DNA from: Bryobacterales bacterium | Lineage (GTDB): Bacteria; Acidobacteriota; Terriglobia; Bryobacterales; Bryobacteraceae | NCBI GenBank assembly: GCA_003142185.1 | Contig: PLOR01000037.1 | Coordinates: forward strand, 1 to 51,846 | Length of the DNA: 51,846 nt | Reading direction: 5' to 3' | Shown here: positions 13,907 to 21,991 of the stretch, one piece after another | Position numbering within the stretch: the stretch's first letter is position 1 | Layout: each line of letters starts with the position of its first letter | Position numbers and translations under genes: made by a program | Notes under the pieces: model-generated | The model's database searches: none | Told to the model about the DNA's origin: nothing | Seen by the model: the letters and a program-made list of their open reading frames with translations, nothing else

Positions 13907-15055
13907 ATGTCCGAATACGATAGCGAGCTTTCCAAAATCGTCGCCGAATTGAACCGGGCCGCGCCCGGCAACAAGCCGGCGTCGCGCCTGCCGGACGCGA
14001 CCGCCTCGCTCGACAAGCTGCTCTCGTTTGCCGCCGCCCGCGGCGCTTCCGATGTCTTGTTGATCGCCGGGGCTCCCGCTGTGCTGCGCGTCAATGGCGC
14101 GCTGGCGCCCGGCTCCGGGCCGCCGCTCGAAGCCGACGACGTGCGCAGTCTGGTGCTGCCGCTGCTGGCGCCGCCGCAACTCGAAGAGCTGCAGAAAAAC
14201 CGCTCCGCGGATTTCAGCTTCCTACGGGAGGGCCTGGGCCGCTTTCGCGTCAACCTGCATCACCAGCGCGGCACGCTGGCGGCCAGTATCCGCCTGCTGC
14301 CGGCGCGGATTCCTTCGCTCGAATCGCTGCACCTGCCGCCGGCGCTGGCCAAACTCGCCGAGCGGCGCCAGGGCCTGGTGCTGGTCACCGGAGCCACCGG
14401 CTGCGGCAAGACATCCACGCTCGCCGCGCTGATCGACATCGTCAACAGCCGGCGGCAAGCGCACGTGGTGACCATCGAGGACCCGGTCGAATATCAGCAC
14501 GCCAACCGTTCTTCGATCATCGAGCAGATCGAAGTCGGCCGCGACACACCGGATTTCGCCGGAACCTTGCGCAGCATCATGCGCCAGACGCCCGACGTGA
14601 TTCTGGTCGGCGAGATGCGCGACGCCGAGACCATGTCCACCGTGCTGACCGCTGCCGAAACCGGCCACCTGGTGCTTTCCACGCTGCACACCAACGACGC
14701 CATTCAGGCCGTGGCGCGCATTCTCGATTCGTTCCCCGCCGCCAACCAGCCGCAAATTCGCCAGCAGATATCGCTGGCCCTGGCCGCCGTCATCGCGCAA
14801 CAACTCGTCCCCGGATTGGATGGCGTAAGCCGCTGGCCCGCTACCGAGATTCTGATCGCTAACGACGCCGCGCGCGCGCTGATCCGCAAGGGCGACGATC
14901 ACCAACTCCGCAGCCAGATCTCCGTCGGCCGTGCCGATGGCATGATGACCATGGAGCAATCGCTAGCCGAGCTGGTGAGAACCAACCGCATCGCGCGCGA
15001 CACGGCTTTCGCGCATTGCTTCAGGAGCGAGGATCTGCAGCGGTATCTGGTGTAA
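13907..15055 (+). CDS. pilT: PilT-like twitching motility ATPase
   Basis: This 382-residue hexameric secretion ATPase retracts type IV pili. Its N-terminal PAS-like region (residues 32-130) is followed by Walker A GATGCGKTS (162-170), the Asp box (TIEDPVEYQH), Walker B (PDVILVGEMRDAET) and the His box (HLVLSTLHTND). The helical C-terminal domain ends near RTNRIARDTAFAHC. The canonical PilT AIRNLIRE retraction motif is not obvious in the C-terminal part, so a PilU-like or other retraction-ATPase role is possible. No other pilus gene is in the window. The start at 13907 has an A/G-rich leader. Confidence 0.85.
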   Translation: MSEYDSELSKIVAELNRAAPGNKPASRLPDATASLDKLLSFAAARGASDVLLIAGAPAVLRVNGALAPGSGPPLEADDVRSLVLPLLAPPQLEELQKNRSADFSFLREGLGRFRVNLHHQRGTLAASIRLLPARIPSLESLHLPPALAKLAERRQGLVLVTGATGCGKTSTLAALIDIVNSRRQAHVVTIEDPVEYQHANRSSIIEQIEVGRDTPDFAGTLRSIMRQTPDVILVGEMRDAETMSTVLTAAETGHLVLSTLHTNDAIQAVARILDSFPAANQPQIRQQISLALAAVIAQQLVPGLDGVSRWPATEILIANDAARALIRKGDDHQLRSQISVGRADGMMTMEQSLAELVRTNRIARDTAFAHCFRSEDLQRYLV

Positions 15056-15056
15056 G

Positions 15057-15107
15057 GTGGGCGGGTCCCCGACCTGCCAACGCGGCGCTTTCGCCTGCCA
15101 GCCGCTC
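15057..15107 (+). repeat. Repeat families D and C, composite copy
   Basis: GTGGGCGGGTCCCCGACC and TGCCAA (family D, reverse of 22256-22280) is directly followed by GCGCTTTCGCCTGCCAGCC, an arm of family C. It lies between the pilT stop and the STAS gene start, where an upstream ATG would otherwise translate it as a false N-terminal extension. Confidence 0.55.
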
Positions 15108-15173
15108 TTTCGACGGCGCCGGTCCCTTCCCACCCCCGCCCCGAAAATGGTACCCATAGTAAAGGCGCAAACC

Positions 15174-15581
15174 ATGGGACTCGACATCGAACAACGGGAA
15201 CACGAAGGCATTGTCATCCTCGATCTGAAAGGCCGCATCACGCTGGGCGCCGAGTCGAGCGCGCTCCGCGACAAGGTCAAAGAGCTGAACGATGCCGGCA
15301 GCCACAACCTGGTCCTCGACCTTGCGCAAGTCGACTATATCGATAGCACGGGTCTCGGCGCATTGGTGATGTGCGCCACCAGCCTGCGCAAGACCCATGG
15401 CAACGTGAAGCTGCTCAGCCTGAACCGGCGCACCTGCGAACTGTTGGTGATGACCAAACTCGCCACCGTCTTCGAGATTTTCACCGAGGAGCAGGACGCT
15501 GTGAACAGCTTTTTTCCCGACCGCGAGATCAAAGCGTTCGACGTGTTGAGCTTCGTCGAAGGCATGAAGAAGGAGGCATAG
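15174..15581 (+). CDS. STAS-domain anti-sigma-factor antagonist
   Basis: This 135-residue protein has an SpoIIAA/RsbV-type STAS fold. The conserved phosphorylatable serine is in VDYIDSTGLGALV (S58), and the strands GIVILDLKGRITLG and NLVLDL are typical. In partner-switching systems the unphosphorylated form frees a sigma factor from its anti-sigma kinase. A C-terminal tail of about 25 residues (FFPDREIKAFDVLSF onward) exceeds the minimal domain. The start at 15174 excludes an upstream extension made of repeat sequence. It is followed six bases later by the flavoprotein gene. No kinase gene is adjacent, but a kinase/STAS pair lies at 25.6-26.4 kb. Confidence 0.85.
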   Translation: MGLDIEQREHEGIVILDLKGRITLGAESSALRDKVKELNDAGSHNLVLDLAQVDYIDSTGLGALVMCATSLRKTHGNVKLLSLNRRTCELLVMTKLATVFEIFTEEQDAVNSFFPDREIKAFDVLSFVEGMKKEA

Positions 15582-15587
15582 CCGCCG

Positions 15588-16889
15588 ATGGCGCTGGTTG
15601 TCGTCGGAGGCGTGGCGGCCGGCATGAGCGCGGCTGCGCGGGCGCGCCGCCTGGATCCGCAGCTTCCCATCGTCGTTCTCGAAAAAGGGCCGGCCGTTTC
15701 TTATGGTGCGTGCGGGCTGCCCTACTTGCTGGAAGGCCGCGTGCGCGAGCCCGCCGATCTGATCGGCCACACGCCTGAGTACTTTCGCAAGGAGCGCAAA
15801 ATCGACGTGCGCACGGGAGCGCGCGTAACCGCCATCTCCCATCCGCGCCGCGAGGTGGTGCTCGAATCGGGCGAACGCATCAAGTACGAACGGCTGGTAA
15901 TTGCGACCGGCGCCCGCTGCGATACCTCCACGATTGCCGGCGCCGGCCAGCCGCACGTTTTCACTCTGCACACGCTCGACGATGCCGAGCGGCTGCGCGC
16001 CTTTCTGCGCGACCGCGAGCCGCGGCGCGCGGTGGTGATCGGGGCCGGCTATATCGGCGTGGAAGTGGCCGATGCGCTGCGCCGCAACGGCCTGCGCGTC
16101 ACCGTGCTGGAGCGCGGCGCCGACGTTCTGCTGCGCGACGATGCCGCGTTTTCCGCCGCCGTCCGCAACATGCTCGAGACGCACGGCGTCGAGTTGCGCT
16201 GCGGCGTGAAGGTGGAGACGATTGAACCCGACCGCGTGGCGGACGTGCCCTGCGACCTGGTCATCATTGCGGCCGGCTTCAAACCGAACGTCGAGCTTGG
16301 CCTAGAAGCGGGCGTGGCGACCGGGCGCACCGGTGCCATCGCCGCCGACGATCACATGGAGACCAACCTGCGCGGCGTTTTCGTTGCCGGCGATTGCGCC
16401 GAAACCACGCACCTGGTCACGGGCCGGCCCACCTGGATTCCACTGGGCACCACCGCCAATAAGACCGGCCGCGTGGCGGGCGCCAATGCCGCCGGAGGCC
16501 GCGAGCGTTTTCCGGGAGTGGTGGGCACCTGCATCGTGGGAATCTTCGGGACCGCGTTCGCCGCTACCGGCCTTTCGGTGGCGCAGGCGCGCGCCGAGGG
16601 CCTTACGCCAGTGAGCGCGCGGATTGAGGCCCTATCGCGGCCGGGCTATTACGAGGGCGTCAAGACCACGGTCGAGCTGGTGGCGGATCGCGCTAGCGGC
16701 CGGCTCATCGGCGGGTCTGTGATTGGCGAAGACGGCGCTGCCGGCCGCATCAACGTCATCGCCGCAGCCTTGCACACTCGCATGCGCGTGGAAGATTTCG
16801 AGCGGCTGGACCTGGCCTATTCGCCGCCCTTTTCCCCCGTCTGGGACCCCCTGCTCATCGCCGCCCAGCAGCTTGTGAAGCAGTTGTAG
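15588..16889 (+). CDS. FAD-dependent pyridine nucleotide-disulfide oxidoreductase, CoA-disulfide reductase-like
   Basis: This 433-residue flavoprotein begins with an FAD-binding GGVAAGMSAAARARR motif. The redox cysteine is C42 in SYGACGLPYLLEG, the single-cysteine arrangement of CoA-disulfide reductases and NADH oxidases. A second dinucleotide fold, VVIGAGYIGVEVADALRRNG (about 145-164), binds NAD(P)H. The FAD-site GVFVAGDCAE and a dimerisation domain (about 320-433) follow. It probably reduces CoA disulfide, polysulfide or oxygen. There is no C-terminal rhodanese domain. It is probably co-transcribed with the STAS gene. Confidence 0.85.
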   Translation: MALVVVGGVAAGMSAAARARRLDPQLPIVVLEKGPAVSYGACGLPYLLEGRVREPADLIGHTPEYFRKERKIDVRTGARVTAISHPRREVVLESGERIKYERLVIATGARCDTSTIAGAGQPHVFTLHTLDDAERLRAFLRDREPRRAVVIGAGYIGVEVADALRRNGLRVTVLERGADVLLRDDAAFSAAVRNMLETHGVELRCGVKVETIEPDRVADVPCDLVIIAAGFKPNVELGLEAGVATGRTGAIAADDHMETNLRGVFVAGDCAETTHLVTGRPTWIPLGTTANKTGRVAGANAAGGRERFPGVVGTCIVGIFGTAFAATGLSVAQARAEGLTPVSARIEALSRPGYYEGVKTTVELVADRASGRLIGGSVIGEDGAAGRINVIAAALHTRMRVEDFERLDLAYSPPFSPVWDPLLIAAQQLVKQL

Positions 16890-16940
16890 GGTTAAGGTAG
16901 GACAGGCCATCGAGTTTTGTGGCCTGTCGCGACGCCTACC

Positions 16941-17050
16941 GTGGCGCACGCACTCGTGCGTGCCGCGTCGGCATTCCTGCCGACGCCCGGCTGGCGGCGA
17001 AGAAAGGTCGAGACGACTCTCGACCCTGCACGCTGGACAGCGCGCGCCAC
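16941..17050 (+). repeat. Repeat family B, copy 1 (mosaic)
   Basis: The left half is the typical GTGGCGCACGCACTCGTGCG arm followed by a GTCGGC/GCCGAC hairpin. The right half (AGGTCGAGACGACTCTCGAC onward, ending GGACAGCGCGCGCCAC) matches the reverse complement of the half-element at 49993 and the one at 23584 better than the right half of other full copies. It lies between the flavoprotein and the RHH gene. Confidence 0.75.
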
Positions 17051-17059
17051 GGTGCTGAA

Positions 17060-17344
17060 TCAGGACCGTGTCTGCGATTGCCGGGCGCGCTGGGCGAGGT
17101 AATGCCGATCGAGCGCTTGTCGAACTAGTGTCTTGATGACGGCTTGGCGACTCACGTTCAGATCCCGTGCGGTCTTATCCAGTTCCTCCAACATGGTCGC
17201 AGTCAGGTCCACGTTCACACGTTGAATCGGCTGAACCATGCGGCCCTGACCTTTGAAGAAGCGAGACACATCCTCGCCTTTTTCAGCCAACTGCGCAATT
17301 ACATCGGCGGAGACCGGTTTGGCGGGTTTACGAGTTTTCTTCAT
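17060..17344 (-). CDS. Ribbon-helix-helix (CopG-like) protein, orphan antitoxin candidate
   Basis: This 94-residue protein has a basic N terminus (MKKTRKPAKPVSADVIAQL) and a ribbon-helix-helix domain at about 40-88: PIQRVNVDLTATMLEELD for the strand and helix A, then LNVSRQAVIKTLVRQALD. Such proteins usually act as antitoxins or autorepressors. No toxin gene is adjacent, since both sides are repeat copies, so it is an orphan or acts alone. The ORF upstream of 17344 is translated repeat and is excluded. The inverted repeat TGGTAT/ATACCA just upstream is a likely operator. Confidence 0.75.
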   Translation of the reverse strand: MKKTRKPAKPVSADVIAQLAEKGEDVSRFFKGQGRMVQPIQRVNVDLTATMLEELDKTARDLNVSRQAVIKTLVRQALDRHYLAQRARQSQTRS

Positions 17345-17364
17345 ATAAGCGGAAACGCACGGAG

Positions 17365-17383
17365 TGGTATGACTGTTATACCA
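17365..17383. promoter_or_regulatory. Inverted repeat, candidate operator of the RHH gene
   Basis: TGGTAT-GACTGTT-ATACCA is a perfect 6+7+6 inverted repeat located 21 bases upstream of the RHH start codon on the minus strand. Its size and position fit autoregulation by an RHH dimer pair. Confidence 0.45.
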
Positions 17384-17405
17384 GATTGGTGCGGGCGGGC
17401 GCGCC

Positions 17406-17519
17406 GTGGCGCACGTACTCGTGTGCCGCGTCGGCACTCGTGCCGACGCACGGCGAACCGAGCGAGCGAAGACGCGTCGAGAGGAGTCTCGACGCTGCAC
17501 GCACGAGTGCGTGCGCCAC
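17406..17519 (+). repeat. Repeat family B, copy 2
   Basis: Left arm GTGGCGCACGTACTCGTG, then the GTCGGCACTCGTGCCGAC hairpin, a variable spacer, the GTCGAGAGGAGTCTCGAC hairpin and right arm GCACGCACGAGTGCGTGCGC ending in CAC. The end arms are inverted copies of each other. It has the same orientation as the copy at 51240. Confidence 0.8.
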
Positions 17520-17554
17520 GTCCCTTCTCGTATCATGGTCGTGTGCCGATATCA

Positions 17555-18346
17555 ATGAAACCTCGGCGAGTCGTATCCCGGTGGCTGGCGCTGCTGGTGG
17601 CCGCGTTCGCGGTCTGCGTGGTACCCGCGCCCGCCGCCGGTGCGCAAAAACTCACCGTCGCGGCGGCGGCCGATCTGCGGTTTGCGCTCGACGAACTTGT
17701 CCTCCAATTTCGTGCCGCGCACCCCGCGGAAGACTTGGCAATCACCTATGGTTCCTCCGGCAACTTCTTCGCCCAGATTCAGAACGGCGCGCCGTTCGAT
17801 GTGTTCCTATCGGCCGATGTCGACTACCCGCGGCGCCTCGTCGCGGCCAGTCTGGCGAGCAAGGATTCGCTGTTCCTCTACGGTGCGGGGCGGATCGTGG
17901 TCTGGGTACCGGCCGGCTCGCCACTCGATCCGGCTGCGCTCGGCATCCACGCGCTGGAAGCGGCTTCGGTGCGGCACATCGCTATTGCCAACCCGCAGCA
18001 CGCGCCGTATGGACGCGCCGCCGTTGCGGCTTTGCGCTCGCTCGGCGTGTACGATCGCGTGGCGCCGAAGCTGGTGCTCGGCGAAAATATCGCGCAAGCT
18101 TTCGAATTCGTGGAAAGCGGCGCGGCGGAGGTTGGGATAGTCGCTCTCTCGCTGGCGCTGGCGCCCGCCGCGCGTACTCACGGCCGCTATTGGGAGGTGC
18201 CGCAGGACGCTTATCCGAAAATCGAGCAGGGCGGCGTGATTCTCTCCCGCGCGCCGGCCGGCCCCGCCGCCCGATTCCGTGCCTTCCTGCTTTCCGAAGA
18301 GGCGCGCCGGATCCTCAAACAATACGGCTTCTCGGTGCCGCAATAA
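17555..18346 (+). CDS. modA: Molybdate ABC transporter substrate-binding protein
   Basis: This is a 263-residue periplasmic binding protein with an N-terminal signal peptide (MKPRRVVSRWLALLVAAFAV, then cleavage after APAAGA). The mature part starts QKLTVAAAADLRFALDEL, and ITYGSSGNFFAQIQNGAPFD with VFLSADVDYPRRL forms the oxyanion-binding region shared by ModA proteins. NPQHAPYGRAA and AEVGIVALSLAL are further family marks. It captures molybdate (or tungstate) for ModBC. The start at 17555 is chosen because it gives a normal signal peptide; sequence further upstream is repeat B. modB begins two bases after its stop. Confidence 0.92.
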   Translation: MKPRRVVSRWLALLVAAFAVCVVPAPAAGAQKLTVAAAADLRFALDELVLQFRAAHPAEDLAITYGSSGNFFAQIQNGAPFDVFLSADVDYPRRLVAASLASKDSLFLYGAGRIVVWVPAGSPLDPAALGIHALEAASVRHIAIANPQHAPYGRAAVAALRSLGVYDRVAPKLVLGENIAQAFEFVESGAAEVGIVALSLALAPAARTHGRYWEVPQDAYPKIEQGGVILSRAPAGPAARFRAFLLSEEARRILKQYGFSVPQ

Positions 18347-18347
18347 C

Positions 18348-19022
18348 ATGGATTGGCAAGCCATCGGTTTGAGCCTGCGCCTGGCGCTCGCAACCACGCT
18401 GGTGCTCCAGGTGGTGGGCATGCCGCTGGCGTGGTGGGTGACCTTTTCGCGGCGGCGCTGGAAATTCCTGGTGGAAGCGGTGGTAGCGCTGCCACTGGTG
18501 TTGCCGCCCACGGTGCTGGGGTTTTACGTCCTCATCGCGATTGGCCCGCGCAGCCCCGTGGGCGCGCTCTATGCGCGGCTCACCGGCGGCCTGCTGCCAT
18601 TTTCGTTCGCCGGTCTGCTGGTGGCTTCGGTGCTGTATAGCATGCCGTTCACCGTGCAGCCGATGGTGGCGGCTTTCGGGTCAGTGGACCGCAAGCTGCT
18701 CGAGGCCTCGTGGTGCCTGGGCATTTCCCGCGCCAGCACTTTTCGACGAGTGGTGATGCCGCTGGCGCGCCAGGGCATCGCCACCGCCGCCATCCTCAGC
18801 TTCGCCCACACGGTGGGAGAGTTCGGCGTGGTGCTGATGGTGGGCGGCAACATCGCCGGCGTCACCCGCACGGTCTCGATCTCGATTTACGACCAGGCGC
18901 AGTCGCTCGATTATGCCGGCGCCTGGCACACTTCGCTGCTGCTGGTCGCCTTTTCCTTCGTGGTGCTGGCGGTGACGTATTCCTGGCAGCGCCGTGCGTG
19001 GATGCTATGGCCGCCACACTAA
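18348..19022 (+). CDS. modB: Molybdate ABC transporter permease
   Basis: This 224-residue inner-membrane permease has five to six predicted helices. The EAA loop that docks the ATPase is visible as EASWCLGISRASTFRRVVMP (about 121-140), followed by HTVGEFGVVLMVGGNI. Features shared with ModB include the PLVLPPTVLGFYVL segment and SMPFTVQPM. It forms the transmembrane dimer for molybdate import. The start MDWQAIGLSL lies two bases after modA. The 3' end overlaps modC by 16 bases. Confidence 0.92.
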   Translation: MDWQAIGLSLRLALATTLVLQVVGMPLAWWVTFSRRRWKFLVEAVVALPLVLPPTVLGFYVLIAIGPRSPVGALYARLTGGLLPFSFAGLLVASVLYSMPFTVQPMVAAFGSVDRKLLEASWCLGISRASTFRRVVMPLARQGIATAAILSFAHTVGEFGVVLMVGGNIAGVTRTVSISIYDQAQSLDYAGAWHTSLLLVAFSFVVLAVTYSWQRRAWMLWPPH

Positions 19023-20071
19023 CCGCTAATTGCCGCTGTGTGCTGCCGGGAGGCTTTCGCCTCGATGCCGCGCTGGCCCTGCCGCTCGATGAGGCGCCAG
19101 TGACGGTGCTTTTCGGTCCTTCGGGCGCGGGCAAGACCACGCTGCTGCGCCTGCTGGCGGGCCTCGAACGGCCGGACGCGGGCAAGATCGTTTTTCGCGA
19201 TCGGACCTGGTGCGACACCGCGCGCGGCGTTTGGCTGGAGCCGCAGCAGCGCCGCGCCGGCATGGTGTTTCAGCACTATGCGCTGTTCCCGCACCTGACG
19301 GTTGAGCGCAACGTAGCCTTCGCCGCCACAGGGCAAGCCGCCGCGCGAATGATGGAGCGTTTCGGGCTCAGCGGCCTGGCCGGGCGGCTGCCGCGCGCCA
19401 TTTCGGGTGGCGAACAGCAGCGGGTGGCGCTGGCGCGCGCGCTGGCTGCCTCGCCGGATCTGCTGTTGCTCGACGAACCGCTTTCCGCGCTCGATGCGTC
19501 GGCGCGCATCCGCACCCGCCGCGAGCTGCGCGGGCTGCTGGCCTCGGCCGGTGTGCCCAGCATCGTCGTAACTCACGACCGCACTGAGGCCATCGCGCTC
19601 GCCGATTGGATGGCGGTGATGGTGGAGGGCCGCATCCTGCAAACCGGGCCTGTGCGCGAGGTCTTTGCCCGCCCAGCTAGCGCGCAGGTGGCCGAAGCGG
19701 TAGGAGTGGAAAATATTCTGCCCGCGGAGATCGTGTCGCGCGGGGCCGGGCTGCTGCGTCTGGCCGTCGGCCGCGCCGTACTGGAGTCCCTCGATGGCGG
19801 GGAAAGCGGGCCGGTGCTGGCCTCGATCCGCGCCGAAGACGTGGCGCTCACCCGCGATGCTGTGGGCGCCTCCACGCAACGCAATCGGTTGACCGGCGTG
19901 GTCCGCGCCATTGCCATCGAGGGCCCGCTGGCGCGCGTCGAAATGGATTGCGGTTTCGCTCTCGTCGCATTGGTCACCGCGCAATCCGCCGCCGACCTCA
20001 ATCTGCGGCCCGGCGAATCGCTGGCGGCCATCGTCAAGACGACTTCGGTGCACGTGATCCCGGCCGGATAG
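19007..20071 (+). CDS. modC: Molybdate ABC transporter ATP-binding protein
   Basis: This is a 354-residue ATPase. Walker A is GPSGAGKTT (37-45), the Q-loop is in MVFQHYALFPHLTVERN, the signature is ISGGEQQRVALARAL, Walker B is LLLLDEPLSALD and the switch His is in IVVTHD. A C-terminal TOBE/Mop-like domain (about 225-354) would bind molybdate for feedback control. ATG at 19007 (MAATLTANCRCVLPGG) overlaps modB. An ORF extending further upstream lies in a different frame over modB and is not coding. Confidence 0.92.
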   Translation: MAATLTANCRCVLPGGFRLDAALALPLDEAPVTVLFGPSGAGKTTLLRLLAGLERPDAGKIVFRDRTWCDTARGVWLEPQQRRAGMVFQHYALFPHLTVERNVAFAATGQAAARMMERFGLSGLAGRLPRAISGGEQQRVALARALAASPDLLLLDEPLSALDASARIRTRRELRGLLASAGVPSIVVTHDRTEAIALADWMAVMVEGRILQTGPVREVFARPASAQVAEAVGVENILPAEIVSRGAGLLRLAVGRAVLESLDGGESGPVLASIRAEDVALTRDAVGASTQRNRLTGVVRAIAIEGPLARVEMDCGFALVALVTAQSAADLNLRPGESLAAIVKTTSVHVIPAG

Positions 20072-20077
20072 CGAGCA

Positions 20078-21202
20078 TCACTTCACGGCTACGGCGTCCA
20101 CGGCGAAACCGGCGTCCATCGAGGGCAGGCCTTCGAACAGCAACAGGGTTCCGGCGGGCGGGCGGGCGGCATCGAAGACTTCCGCACGCAGCTTGCGCGC
20201 TTGCGCGGCGATATCGAGCGAGAGCGGATAATAATCGGCGAACGCCACGCTCCCTGGTGAAATCCCTGCCTGCGTCAGCTCCTTTTGCAGGCGGTCGAAA
20301 GCCAGTTGCGTGTCGCGCGGCTGGTAACCGAAGGAAACTTGCGCGCCGGTCAGCACCACTTCGGCGGAGTTCACCAGCGAGACCGACGCTTGTCCGGATT
20401 CGCGCGGCAGGCCATCAGGGTCCAGGAACTGGAGCGGCGCCGCCGGATCGGAACCCAAACGCGCCACGGCTTCGCAGGCGGCCAGCGCGCTGCCCGGCGA
20501 CCGCTGCGTCTGCACGTAGTTCAACGCCGCGTGCGGGTATGCGGAATCCATCAGTATCCGCGTGGCAACCTTGTCGGCCAACGTGCTGACGAAACAGGTT
20601 ACGCGCAGCACGTTCTGCGGCGTCGCGCCGGCGGCCTGGATGGCCTGGCCGAGTTGCGCCAGCGCTTTCCGGACCAGCGGCGCGGCCGGATCGAGCGGGC
20701 TCGCGGAAGCCGCGGCCTGGGCGGAGAAGAACGCCAGGCCGTGCGGGTTCACGTCCTTGTGCCCTTCCACGATCGTCTCCAGCACCACTTGCGCGCCTTC
20801 CATCGGCAGGCCGCCGGCACGCACCAGGGTCAGGGCGGGGAGTGGCCGCTTGCGCCCGGTGAACTCTTCGCTCACCAGGTCGCGCACCCGGCGCACGTCG
20901 CCAGATCCCGCCACGAATGCGCGAATTTTGAGCACGGTTTCGCCGCCCGATTGACGCTCGAGGGCCTTCAGCGCCTCGCGGATCTGGTGCGTGAGAAGGC
21001 CCTTGCCGGTGAGCGGCGTGACGTAGAATTTGAGGCGCCGCGGGTTGCCCGTGGTGACGGCAGGCAACTCGGTAGGAAGTTGCAGCACCTGCGTGCGCTC
21101 TTCTTTTTTCGAGCGTTTCTCTTCCGCGGGCTGTGTGGCACTGGCGGCAACCGCGGCCAGCGTCAGCAACATGATCCACTGCGGCAAGCGCGGTACGCGC
21201 AT
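20078..21202 (-). CDS. Exported protein with three tandem RidA/YjgF-like domains
   Basis: This 374-residue protein has an N-terminal signal peptide (QWIMLLTLAAVAASATQPA). Three YjgF/RidA-fold units follow at roughly 45-150, 150-270 and 275-374. Each has the pattern of a helix pair followed by a final strand hairpin (PALTLVRAGGLPMEGAQVVL; NYVQTQRSPGSALAACEAVA; GTLLLFEGLPSMDAGFAVDA). RidA enzymes deaminate reactive enamines/imines with a conserved Arg in the PAR motif before the last strands. That Arg appears replaced in all three units (PAL, LNY, PAG). Three units in one chain could imitate the RidA trimer. A catalytic role is doubtful. The start at 21202 gives the signal peptide. It converges on modC with a six-base gap. 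Confidence 0.75.
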   Translation of the reverse strand: MRVPRLPQWIMLLTLAAVAASATQPAEEKRSKKEERTQVLQLPTELPAVTTGNPRRLKFYVTPLTGKGLLTHQIREALKALERQSGGETVLKIRAFVAGSGDVRRVRDLVSEEFTGRKRPLPALTLVRAGGLPMEGAQVVLETIVEGHKDVNPHGLAFFSAQAAASASPLDPAAPLVRKALAQLGQAIQAAGATPQNVLRVTCFVSTLADKVATRILMDSAYPHAALNYVQTQRSPGSALAACEAVARLGSDPAAPLQFLDPDGLPRESGQASVSLVNSAEVVLTGAQVSFGYQPRDTQLAFDRLQKELTQAGISPGSVAFADYYPLSLDIAAQARKLRAEVFDAARPPAGTLLLFEGLPSMDAGFAVDAVAVK

Positions 21203-21357
21203 AGAACTTGGATTGTAGCAGAGGGGTGAAGGGAGGCCGGACGGCAGCGTGCCACGGGCGAATATCAACATCAGAACATCAAGAACATCGGAACAGGCTG
21301 CGAAACCCCGATGTCGGAGGTCGGCGAGCGCTTGGACTTGAATCGATGATGGGTCGC

Positions 21358-21612
21358 CTACAAGCGCCGGTGCGCGGGGCGGCGAGAGCGATGTTTCTGG
21401 ATGATTCCGGCCAGAGCGCGCAACGCCTCATTTGCCTCTCCCGAACTCGGGAACGCGGCGGCAACATCGGGTTCCAGCACTACAACAGCGCTGCCCGCGG
21501 CGTACCGCGATGCGTATTTATTGCGCGAGGAGCGACTGAAATCGTACTCCGGAAGAATCTCGTCGGCATCAGGCTTGATGGCGACCGCGCCTTTATTGGG
21601 TGACTTCTTCAT
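21358..21612 (-). CDS. Antitoxin-like partner of the BrnT-type toxin
   Basis: This 84-residue protein, MKKSPNKGAVAIKPDADEIL, has a conserved middle, PEYDFSRSSRNKYASRYAAG, followed by VVVLEPDVAAAFPSSGEANEALRAL. This resembles a small antitoxin family that accompanies DUF497/BrnT toxins in place of the usual ribbon-helix-helix BrnA. It overlaps the toxin ORF by 20 bases (21593-21612), which supports coupled translation. No DNA-binding motif is obvious. The first 30 or so residues are basic and variable. Confidence 0.7.
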   Translation of the reverse strand: MKKSPNKGAVAIKPDADEILPEYDFSRSSRNKYASRYAAGSAVVVLEPDVAAAFPSSGEANEALRALAGIIQKHRSRRPAHRRL

Positions 21613-21877
21613 AGTTCCCTCGCTCAGGGCGGGTTGCCCGCCGCGCGCTGATGATGCGAATCACTCCAACACGGTCGGCATACATGACCGCGAGCAAGTG
21701 CCGGTCCTGCGAAACGCCCAACAGCACAAACCGCTCTTCCCCAATGGAATGACGCGGATCAGCCACGATGCGGCCTAGTGGATCGCCGAAAACTGTCGCT
21801 GCCTCCTCGAACGAGACTTTGTGCTTGGCGAGATTTGCCGCAGCTTTCTGCGGGTCCCACTCGAGATCTAACGCCAA
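21593..21877 (-). CDS. BrnT/DUF497 family toxin
   Basis: This 94-residue protein has the BrnT core: LEWDPQKAAANLAKHKVSFE, EAATVFGDPLG, the HSIGEERFVLLGVSQDRHLL strand pair, and IRIISARRATRPERGNYEE at the C terminus. BrnT is a RelE-fold ribonuclease; the SARRA...E..NYEE tail carries the conserved basic and acidic residues. It is the first gene of the pair, on the minus strand, divergent from the MocR regulator. The start MALDLEWDP at 21877 is well placed. Confidence 0.85.
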   Translation of the reverse strand: MALDLEWDPQKAAANLAKHKVSFEEAATVFGDPLGRIVADPRHSIGEERFVLLGVSQDRHLLAVMYADRVGVIRIISARRATRPERGNYEEVTQ

Positions 21878-21991
21878 TTCTCATTATACTCGCAGGTCCC
21901 GGGAGGCCCGGTTGCAGCGCGGATTGCCTACGGCCGAACACCGTCTGGGCAAGCTCAAGCGTGCCCCGCCAATATGGTATGGTATGGATGG

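Noticed and set aside
16941-17519. CRISPR array (clustered palindromes near 17 kb)
   Set aside because: Only two copies are adjacent, unit length is ~114 bp, there is no regular spacer pattern and no cas gene.
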